A DNA stretch of 36,482 nt from Flavobacterium cyanobacteriorum (GTDB lineage: Bacteria > Bacteroidota > Bacteroidia > Flavobacteriales > Flavobacteriaceae), in the NCBI RefSeq assembly GCF_002251835.1, contig NZ_NOXV01000254.1, positions 421-36,902 on the forward strand, read 5' to 3'. The position numbers were made by a program, and so were the translations under genes. Below, one piece after another: positions 23,226-30,360 of this stretch (within the stretch, counting starts at the first letter, position 1; each line of letters begins with the position of its first letter). The notes under the pieces were generated by a model that worked only from the letters and a program-made list of their open reading frames with translations, was not told the origin of the DNA and did no database searches.

Positions 23226-25883
23226 CTACTCTTCCTTTTTCTCTTTTTTCCTGAAAAGGTTCCTTACAGCATCTGTAGCTTTGCTTTTAACAGCTTCGCC
23301 GGCTTTTTCTTTCAGCTCCTGGTTGGTTTTCGGTGTTTGGGCTTTAGCAGTGTCTGTTGTGGTAGTGTTGTTGTTTTTCCCCTTAATAAGATTATTAAGG
23401 GCATTTACACCCTGCTGCTTATACTTATCTTTTTGCTGTTTAACCAGCTGCTGCGTAAGGTTGGTAACCGTCTTGCTCACGTCAGTGCTGATCTTAGGAT
23501 TCTGGAAAGTTCCTGTAACAAGCGCTGTAACAGGTACGCTTATTTTATTTGCTTCGGCAGGGCTTAGGGAGCTTAGTAGTTTTGTAACTTCGGGGCTAAG
23601 GTATTTGGCCGGTACATCAAAGTTTACATTATAGCTCATGCTCTGGTCAAAACCATGCTGCCCGCCCACCTGTATAGCTATATCCTGGTATTTAAGGTTA
23701 ATGGGCTTTATATTTACCTTACCGTTCTCAAAGCTCAGATTGGCCTTCAGGTCGTTAAGGTTAAGCTTGTTCAGGTCAATAAACTTCAGGTTATTATCAA
23801 GTGCTGTAAGCAGCTTTGAGTTCTTTTCATTAATAGTAGTTGACAACAGCTGCCCCATAAGGCTGCCGTTTATTGATTTAAGGTCAGGGGTCATCTCCCT
23901 GGCATCAAGGTTCCCCTGCACATTTACGGTTGATGTAAGTTTGCCGTTAATTACACTGGCTATAGGTGCAATAGACTTCAGCATGTCAAGCTGCGTGAAC
24001 GACTGCCCGATATCAACCCTGTTGAGCGACAGATCAACATCAAACTTAGGTGTGTTGCCCTTTGTCGATACATTTCCGTTCAGGCCAATCTGCCCACCGA
24101 ATATGTCAGTTTTTACATTTTGTAGTGCCACCGCTTCATCCCTTATGATCATTTTACCCGAAACATTCTTCAGGTTTAGGTTGTCATACACTACAGTTCC
24201 CGCCTTTGCGGTAATAGTGCAGTCAAGGAAAGCAGGTATCTTTACTGCATCGCCGGCTTTCCTGGTTTCGGTGGTTTTGGTGCCGTCTTCTTTTTTGGTG
24301 CTTACGGTTTTTGTTTGTGGCGCCATGAAATCAGCTACCAACAAACGGCTTGAGCTCATATTGAAGTTACCTTTTAGCACCTGGTCTTTAAAAACAAAAC
24401 CGTAAAAGTTATCCAGCGTACCTGTAATAGCCACATCCGAACTTCCTGTTTTGGCAGTAAACTGGCTCAGGTTTACCCTGCTTGGGTTAAACTGCACATC
24501 AGCACGGTTAATAGTTACAGGTTTTGCCATGGCATCTCCTGAATAGGTAAATCCGCTGAGGCTTATGCTGCCCGAATTTTGTATCCTTTCATACTGGCTC
24601 GCTTCCACAGATTTCATGTCGAATTTAGTCTTCACGTCAGCTTTAAGGATACCCGATAACGGTACGCTTAGTTTTACAGGGTAGGCTTTGGCAAAGTTGC
24701 CCAGGTTGATGGTACCTTTAAGGCTGGCATCAACAAGAGCGTTTTCTGCCAGATTCCTGATAGTGGCTTTTGCCCCGAAAACGTCCTGGTCAATCCTGAA
24801 AGACAGGTTGTCCAGGTTTACATAAGTATCATTCGTTACTCCTGTTTCGTTAATGATCTTCGTGTCAATAACAATGTTTTCTACTGCTTTTGGAAGGTCA
24901 GGATATTTAAAGGAAGCATTATTGGATGCTATGGCGATATTGAATTTAGGGATTGTAGTATCGGTCATGGCGCCTTTAACCATACCATTAATGGTAAAAT
25001 CACCCTCTGTTTTTACATTTGCAAGATTACCCGAGTAGCTTTCCGGTATCAGTCCGAGGAAATTTTTAAATGATGATGATGGGGTTTTAAAGGTTAGGTC
25101 ATACTGCTGGCCGGTCTCCAGTATTGCAATGCTTCCGTCAAACTCAAGAGGCAGCTGGTTAATAAGCGCCTTATTGTTCTTAAACGTATAGATGCTTTTT
25201 TCAAGATCAAGTCCCAGCACAGCGTCCAGCTTAAGGGCTATATTACGCATGTAATTGGTCTTGTCCATATCCAGCGTAAGCCTAGCAGTGGTGTGCGTAT
25301 CAAGGTCCAGTCTGCTTTGCGCAAAGTTGCCCTTGCCGCTATGGTTAAGGCTGTCAATTACCATCTGCATCCTGGAGCGCTCGTCATAGTAGCGGAAACG
25401 GAGGTTCTCAATTTCGTAATTCTGCATGTTTAGCGCAAATGGTTTGGAGGGTTCACCACCCGGCTGCTCTTCCTTGTCTTTTATGGCGATATCAAAATTG
25501 CCAAGGCCGTTTTTATTGAAAAGGATATTTATTACCCCGTTTTTTGTGGTAAGCGATTCTACGCTCATAGCTTCGCCGTCGCCTTTAAAAAGTTCTTTAA
25601 CCGACATTTTCAGGTTCAGCTCACCAAGGTACACCAGCGTATCGCCTTCAAAAGGCGCCTTATTGATGATGCTTAGCTTTTCGACCGTTACATTGGCCTG
25701 CGGAAAACTTTTAAAAAGGCTCAGGCTCACGTCTTCAAAGTTCACCTTTGCGTCAACCTGCTCATTAACGGCTTTCAGTACCATTTCCTCAATTTTACTT
25801 TTAAAAAGGAAGGGTGCAGCTAACAGCAGTATTATAATGACCAGCAGTGTAATCCCCGTCCATTTCAATATCTTCTTAGCCAT
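23226..25883 (-). CDS. AsmA-like membrane-anchored envelope protein
   Basis: The 885-residue protein has one N-terminal membrane helix (residues 7-28) with the rest predicted periplasmic and beta-rich. AsmA-family features are the opening VNFEDVSLSLFKSFPQANVTVEKLSI, repeated strand-turn units throughout, and the C-terminal AsmA_2-type section with ISTDVSKTVTNLTQQL. AsmA/TamB-like proteins are long bridge-like proteins linked to phospholipid transport between membranes and to outer-membrane assembly. The tail (about residues 800-885) is Lys/Thr/Gln-rich, with several Lys-Glu runs ending KKEKKEE. It begins 37 bases after the sppA stop and is probably co-transcribed with it. It ends near the element at 23045-23159. 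Confidence 0.88.
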   Translation of the reverse strand: MAKKILKWTGITLLVIIILLLAAPFLFKSKIEEMVLKAVNEQVDAKVNFEDVSLSLFKSFPQANVTVEKLSIINKAPFEGDTLVYLGELNLKMSVKELFKGDGEAMSVESLTTKNGVINILFNKNGLGNFDIAIKDKEEQPGGEPSKPFALNMQNYEIENLRFRYYDERSRMQMVIDSLNHSGKGNFAQSRLDLDTHTTARLTLDMDKTNYMRNIALKLDAVLGLDLEKSIYTFKNNKALINQLPLEFDGSIAILETGQQYDLTFKTPSSSFKNFLGLIPESYSGNLANVKTEGDFTINGMVKGAMTDTTIPKFNIAIASNNASFKYPDLPKAVENIVIDTKIINETGVTNDTYVNLDNLSFRIDQDVFGAKATIRNLAENALVDASLKGTINLGNFAKAYPVKLSVPLSGILKADVKTKFDMKSVEASQYERIQNSGSISLSGFTYSGDAMAKPVTINRADVQFNPSRVNLSQFTAKTGSSDVAITGTLDNFYGFVFKDQVLKGNFNMSSSRLLVADFMAPQTKTVSTKKEDGTKTTETRKAGDAVKIPAFLDCTITAKAGTVVYDNLNLKNVSGKMIIRDEAVALQNVKTDIFGGQIGLNGNVSTKGNTPKFDVDLSLNRVDIGQSFTQLDMLKSIAPIASVINGKLTSTVNVQGNLDAREMTPDLKSINGSLMGQLLSTTINEKNSKLLTALDNNLKFIDLNKLNLNDLKANLSFENGKVNIKPINLKYQDIAIQVGGQHGFDQSMSYNVNFDVPAKYLSPEVTKLLSSLSPAEANKISVPVTALVTGTFQNPKISTDVSKTVTNLTQQLVKQQKDKYKQQGVNALNNLIKGKNNNTTTTDTAKAQTPKTNQELKEKAGEAVKSKATDAVRNLFRKKEKKEE

Positions 25884-25920
25884 AGTATTTTTTATTTGGT
25901 GTATTAATTACTAACGGATT

Positions 25921-27684
25921 TTACCTGATGTTTATTTCATAAGGCAGTATCAGCTGCGGCCCCCTTAGCTGTGAAGCCCTCCTCATGCGCTCAATGATCC
26001 TGTAATTTTCTTCACCTACCTCTTCCTTAATGAATTCCTCCTTACTTTGGGCAAAAGGCATTTTGCCCGACAGTAGCTTCTCAAAGGTCATTTCATATTC
26101 AGGGTAATCCTCTATGCTATAATCTTTAGCCTTGCCCAGTTTGGCGGCATACTTTATAGCGTCGTCAAGGCTCCCCAGTTCATCTACCAGCCCTATTTTT
26201 ACAGCATCGGCACCGGCCCACACACGGCCCTGGCCTATGGCATCAACCTGTTCAGGCGTCATTTTACGGCCTGTGGCTACACGGCTCACAAACGTTGTAT
26301 ATATTTTTTCTACACCTTCCTGTACTACGGCGCGGGTATTATCCTGCAGTGGTGTAAACAGGCTGTAGCCGGAGGCATTGCTGTGGGTGTTCACCTGCTC
26401 GGTGTGTATGCCTACCTTATCCGACAGCTGTGTAAGGTTTGGCAATACGCCGAATACACCGATTGAGCCTGTTATAGTGTTTGGTTCAGCAAATATCCTG
26501 CTGGCATTGCATGATATGTAATACCCACCCGATGCGGCCACGTTGCCCATTGATACCACCACGGGTTTTTTCTTTTTGGTTAGCTCTATTTCCCTCCAGA
26601 TAAGTTCTGATGTCAGCGCGTTTCCTCCCGGTGAATCTACCCGAAGCACTACAGCCTTCACGTCTTTGTCTTCACGGGCTTCTTTTAGGGCTTCCCTCAT
26701 GGCGCCTTCGCCAACCACGGTAAGGTCTCCCTCGCCGCCCATTATTTCACCCTGTGCATAAACAACGGCAATTTTATCAGTGCCGCTGTTCAGCAGGTCA
26801 GACAGTTCGGCGGTTTGTACGTAATCAAGTATGTCAACAGAATTTATTTCCTCATCCTTCTTTATTTTAAGGGCTTTGCGTATGCCGTTCTCAAATTCAT
26901 CAACATAACCGATCTTATCAATAAGTTTTGATGCCTTTGCCAGTTCAGGCGTGCGCGCCGAAAGGTTTTCGGCAATGCTGTTAACGCTCTCAACGGTTAT
27001 TTTCCTGCTTTTGGCAATATCAGCCGCCATGGATGACCATACAGTGTTAAGCAATACAGTAAGCTGTTCCCTGTTTTCAGGGCTCATTTCGTTGCTCAGG
27101 AAAGGCTCTACGGCACTCTTGTACTTACCGTGGCGTATGACTTCAAATTTTATCCCTGATTTTTCCTGGAAATCCTTAAAGAACATCACTTCTGATGAAA
27201 GCCCTTTAAATTCTACCTCGCCTACAGGGTTCAGGTAAACCGTATCGGCAACTGAGCTTAAGTAATAGTCGGCCTGCGTATAGGTGTCGGCATAGGCTAC
27301 CACAAACTTGCCTGATTGCTTAAATTCTTCAAGTTTCCTGCGCAGTGCTTTTGTTTGTGCCATGCCCAGCTGCGATGTGGTATTGGTAAGGGTTATGCCT
27401 TTTATCTTGGTGTCTTTTTTAGCGGCATTAATAGCTTTCAGCACATTTACAAGCCCGTCTTTAGGCTCATCGTTAAGAAAGGCAAACTCATCATTATAAA
27501 ATTTGCCGGCATAATCATTTTTTACCTCGGCAATATCAAGCTCAATCACTGAATTTTCTTTCACTTGCACCGTTTTTTCGCTGCCGCCGGCAATGATGCC
27601 GATAAGCACAACAAAAAAGAACAGGATGAAACAAAACAGGAATAGGCCTACTATAGTGGCCAGTACATTTTTTAAGAATTGCAT
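25921..27684 (-). CDS. sppA: Signal peptide peptidase SppA, 67K type
   Basis: SppA is a membrane-bound serine-lysine protease that degrades leftover signal peptides. From the ATG at 27682-27684 it has 587 residues: an N-terminal membrane anchor (residues 7-31), then two homologous Clp-like domains. The catalytic Lys189 is in HGKYKSAVEPFL and the nucleophile Ser385 in GNVAASGGYYIS, preceded by VDSPGGNALTS, so both active-site residues are present. The reading frame extends upstream to 27834, but that extension has no family character and the chosen ATG directly precedes the anchor. A TAnnTTTG box (27714-27721) and a perfect palindrome (27701-27718) lie upstream. Confidence 0.95.
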   Translation of the reverse strand: MQFLKNVLATIVGLFLFCFILFFFVVLIGIIAGGSEKTVQVKENSVIELDIAEVKNDYAGKFYNDEFAFLNDEPKDGLVNVLKAINAAKKDTKIKGITLTNTTSQLGMAQTKALRRKLEEFKQSGKFVVAYADTYTQADYYLSSVADTVYLNPVGEVEFKGLSSEVMFFKDFQEKSGIKFEVIRHGKYKSAVEPFLSNEMSPENREQLTVLLNTVWSSMAADIAKSRKITVESVNSIAENLSARTPELAKASKLIDKIGYVDEFENGIRKALKIKKDEEINSVDILDYVQTAELSDLLNSGTDKIAVVYAQGEIMGGEGDLTVVGEGAMREALKEAREDKDVKAVVLRVDSPGGNALTSELIWREIELTKKKKPVVVSMGNVAASGGYYISCNASRIFAEPNTITGSIGVFGVLPNLTQLSDKVGIHTEQVNTHSNASGYSLFTPLQDNTRAVVQEGVEKIYTTFVSRVATGRKMTPEQVDAIGQGRVWAGADAVKIGLVDELGSLDDAIKYAAKLGKAKDYSIEDYPEYEMTFEKLLSGKMPFAQSKEEFIKEEVGEENYRIIERMRRASQLRGPQLILPYEINIR

Positions 27685-27700
27685 AATGTCAAAATATTTT

Positions 27701-27718
27701 TTTTGATATGTATCAAAA
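27701..27718. promoter_or_regulatory. Palindromic operator-like site upstream of sppA
   Basis: TTTTGATA-TG-TATCAAAA is a perfect 8-bp inverted repeat with a 2-base centre. It overlaps the sppA -7 box at 27714-27721, the position expected of a repressor site. It is too AT-rich and lacks the T-run for a terminator. Confidence 0.4.
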
Positions 27719-27721
27719 ATA
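27714..27721 (-). promoter_or_regulatory. -7 promoter box (TATTTTTG) for sppA
   Basis: This exact minus-strand TAnnTTTG match lies 29 bases before the sppA ATG and overlaps the palindrome at 27701-27718. Confidence 0.5.
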
Positions 27722-27837
27722 CAACATCTGTTACAAAATATGTGTATCCGGGGCTGCAAAGTGCTCCTTTGTAAATTTATTAACAGTAAGATAATTTGTA
27801 CAACGGCTTTACAATTGTTTTGTTTACTTTGCACCGT

Positions 27838-28974
27838 ATGAAATTCCAGAACGAGGCAATATTATCATTAGGCAGCAACAGCGGCAACAGGCTGCAGCAC
27901 ATTACCTCGTGCATCAGCTACATCCATAACCATATTGCCACAGTAGTAAGCGTATCGGCTGTTTATGAAACGCCCTCGTGGGGTTTTAAGGGTGATGATT
28001 TTTATAATTGTGCCGTAACAGTGCATACCTGCCTGCCTGCGCGGGCATTGCTTGCGGCCCTGCTTGAGGCAGAGCGGCATATGGGCAGGGAACGCAGCGG
28101 CAGCGGTTACAGCGCACGTACTATTGATATTGACATTATATCTTTTAATGACAGTATGATAGACGAAATCAGCCTGCAGGTACCACACCCGCGCATGCAC
28201 GAAAGGAAATTTGTCCTGTATCCCCTCCGGGATATAAAGCCGGGCTGGATACACCCCGTACTAAAAAAAAATGTCGGCACCCTCATAGCCGAAACAACCG
28301 ACAGCGCAGCAATAAAACACGCCGCCACACTGGAAGCGCCCATGGCAGGGTTGCGCCTCAACAGGTACAACTACATAGCCATTGAAGGTAATATCGGCGC
28401 GGGCAAAACCACCCTGTCCGGCAAAATTTCAGAAGATTTCAATGCAAAACTGGTACTCGAACGCTTTGCCGATAACCCGTTCCTGCCCAAATTTTATAAG
28501 GACCAGGCCAGGTATGCCTTTTCACTCGAGATGTCATTCCTGGCCGACAGGTACCAGCAGCTTACCGACGACCTTTCGCAGTTCGACCTGTTCCGGGATT
28601 TTGTCGTGGCCGACTATCATATATTTAAATCACTGATCTTTTCTAAGGTAACCCTGACTGAAGATGAGTACCGCCTTTACCGCAAGCTGTTTGATATAAT
28701 TTACAGGGAAATACCGCGCCCCGGCCTTTATATTTACCTCTACCAGGATACTCAAAGGCTGCTGCAGCACATAAAAAAGCGCGGCCGCAGCTACGAGCAG
28801 GATATTGATGCTGATTACCTCGAAAAAATAAATAAGGGGTATCTTGACTTCATAAAAACCGAGGCCGGCAGGAATGTGCTCATACTGGACGTGTCCGGCA
28901 GGGATTTTGTAAACAGCCAGGCCGATTATATCTGGATTCTCAGCCAGGTAGCTAAAGTAAAAGGCCCGGATTAA
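27838..28974 (+). CDS. folK: FolK (HPPK) fused to a deoxynucleoside kinase
   Basis: This is a two-domain protein of 378 residues. Residues 1-160 are 6-hydroxymethyl-7,8-dihydropterin pyrophosphokinase of folate synthesis: LSLGSNSGNR, VYETPSWGF, then RTIDIDIISFND and VPHPRMHERKFVLYPL, all diagnostic. Residues 176-378 are a dNK-type deoxynucleoside kinase: P-loop EGNIGAGKTT (residues 183-192), LERFADNPFLPKFY, and SLEMSFLADRYQQL, with a DRY motif where related kinases have ERS/DRY. The start is the ATG at 27838, which directly precedes the HPPK opening; an in-frame ATG at 27796 has no family sequence after it. The fusion links folate and nucleotide salvage in one polypeptide and recurs in flavobacteria. 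It lacks a strong terminator, and a repeat-bearing gap (28975-29216) follows. Confidence 0.95.
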   Translation: MKFQNEAILSLGSNSGNRLQHITSCISYIHNHIATVVSVSAVYETPSWGFKGDDFYNCAVTVHTCLPARALLAALLEAERHMGRERSGSGYSARTIDIDIISFNDSMIDEISLQVPHPRMHERKFVLYPLRDIKPGWIHPVLKKNVGTLIAETTDSAAIKHAATLEAPMAGLRLNRYNYIAIEGNIGAGKTTLSGKISEDFNAKLVLERFADNPFLPKFYKDQARYAFSLEMSFLADRYQQLTDDLSQFDLFRDFVVADYHIFKSLIFSKVTLTEDEYRLYRKLFDIIYREIPRPGLYIYLYQDTQRLLQHIKKRGRSYEQDIDADYLEKINKGYLDFIKTEAGRNVLILDVSGRDFVNSQADYIWILSQVAKVKGPD

Positions 28975-29084
28975 ACACAAAATAGCAGTTTTAGCCGCAT
29001 TGCAGCAATTCACAATCTTTTAAATAATTCTTGGAGCGTTGGGCTAAGCGCTCCTCTGTCAGGGCTTGGTCCCGCCGTCCGCTA

Positions 29085-29139
29085 TATCTCCCCGCCGCAA
29101 AAGCAGGCGTCGGGGAGGATGCCGCTCCCGTCGGGGCTA
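29085..29139 (-). repeat. Dispersed palindromic repeat, copy 1
   Basis: Read on the minus strand, this copy matches the sequence at 33111-33165 almost base for base: TAGCCCCGA, then GGAGCGGCATCCTCCCCG, GCCTGCTTTTGCGGCGGGGA and GATA. Its centre is a palindrome (CCCCG...CGGGG). Related phrases continue for about 30 more bases on one side, and a partial second copy (GCTTAGTCCCGCCGG) starts at 29153. This repeat occupies most of the gene-free gap 28975-29216. It resembles REP-like elements that I recall in flavobacterial genomes. Confidence 0.8.
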
Positions 29140-29216
29140 GGCCTTAACAGTAGCTTAGTCCCGCCGGCTATCAATCAGGGTAATCTACAATGGCATTACC
29201 CAAGGCAGCAAAGCCT

Positions 29217-29462
29217 TCAGAAAAACATATTCATAAGTAGGTATATGGCCGCTACTAGAGGAAAAATCAATATAAAAATTTTTACTTTGTTAGCTTTTTC
29301 CGGCTCCAATATTTTAAATCGATAAATTGAAAAACCAACTGATATAAAGCTTAACAACAATATTATTATATTGGCAATTGGATTATAGATTCCAACAGTC
29401 AATATAATTAGTAGTGCAATTAGTGCATTAATAAGAGGTATTTTTTTTATAAATCTACTCAT
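29217..29462 (-). CDS. Small three-helix membrane protein of unknown function
   Basis: The 81-residue protein is very hydrophobic with three predicted membrane segments (about residues 10-24, 28-46 and 62-80), separated by a basic YRFKILEPEKANKVK loop. There is no recognisable family. It begins 15 bases after the stop of the upstream lipoprotein gene on the same strand, so the two form an operon. Base composition is much richer in A and T than the neighbouring folK and S46 peptidase genes. A role as partner or protection factor for the upstream product is a guess from position and size. Confidence 0.65.
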   Translation of the reverse strand: MSRFIKKIPLINALIALLIILTVGIYNPIANIIILLLSFISVGFSIYRFKILEPEKANKVKIFILIFPLVAAIYLLMNMFF

Positions 29463-29477
29463 CTCATCTAACTATAA

Positions 29478-30165
29478 CTATTTTCCGGCTACACAATCGT
29501 CATAATTTGCGATACAAAGCGCATGGCCAGCTGCTTGTGCAAGGGCTGCACCTGTATGGCATCCTAAGATAATAGTTAGGCCTAAAGTTTCAACATCTAA
29601 GGCACCACAGGCTGTATGAGCTAAAACGGCAGCTCCAATTACCCCAACATCACACCAACGTTTTTTCCAAGTACAGCTCATAGTTGGCACTTCAACAGGA
29701 TCTGGATGTAATACAGGAATTTGAAATTTTATTAGTCCATCTTTAACTAAACTATATTTTGTTTCTTCAGTTAAAGAAGATATTTTATATTTATTTTCTA
29801 AGTAGGTATATCTCTCAAATTGCTTTTTTGCAAATTCTATATATTTACCTCTTGATTCAAAACCTAGTGCATTGATAACTTCATCCGTATTGTTTTCCGT
29901 TATTTTACTATCTTTAAATCGGACAATATCCTCAGTTTTTAGTTTTTCTAAAGCATAATATTCAGCATACAAATAGTCTTTAAAAGTTGAATCATCTAAA
30001 ATAGCAGGGTCATAATCAATAACTCTCTTAGTATTAACAATATTATCAGTCAATGATTCATTTGTATTTTTGTCATTATATTCAATACTGTCTTCAGAGC
30101 AAGATGCAGATATTAAAACTGTAGATAAAATTAAAACACTAGTTTTTTCTAATAATTTTTTTCAT
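29478..30165 (-). CDS. Lipoprotein with Cys/Gly/Ala-rich hydrophobic tail, frameshifted at its start
   Basis: The open frame covers 29478-30053 from a TTG, but in-frame coding continues upstream to a lipoprotein signal (ending ISASC at about 30100) and stops at a TGA overlapping the ATG at 30163-30165. Directly after that ATG is a run of seven As (30156-30162). Removing one A joins the ATG to a perfect lipoprotein start (MKKLLEKTSVLILS, lipobox ISASC) and gives 228 residues. The middle is acidic and helical. The last 70 residues carry six cysteines with Gly/Ala-rich hydrophobic stretches (GVIGAAVLAHTACGAL, LGCHTGAALAQAAGHALC), reminiscent of bacteriocin-like or helical-hairpin peptides. No family is recognised. 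Possible explanations are a sequencing error in the A-run, a disrupted gene, or slippage-controlled expression. Confidence 0.6.
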
Positions 30166-30216
30166 TTATATTTAATAGTTTAAATTAAGTATCGCATCTT
30201 GTCGACTCATGCGGTG

Positions 30217-30224
30217 CAAATATA
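30217..30224 (-). promoter_or_regulatory. -7 promoter box (TATATTTG) for the AT-rich lipoprotein pair
   Basis: This exact minus-strand TAnnTTTG match lies about 50 bases before the ATG at 30165. The leader contains a short CGCAT/ATGCG inverted repeat. It shows that the frameshifted gene still has a promoter-like sequence before its ATG. Confidence 0.45.
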
Positions 30225-30360
30225 TAAATTAAATTGATAATTACAGATGTTGCAATTTTTTTAAAGATTTTTTATTTATTGATGCCTTTTAATACGCCTT
30301 TAACAAGATGCTGCTTTATCATAAAATGACTAACTTGCGGCCACAACAATTAAAATCATT

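Noticed and set aside
27685..27834. 50-residue N-terminal extension of SppA
   Set aside because: It covers the promoter and palindrome, has no family character, and precedes the normal membrane anchor start.
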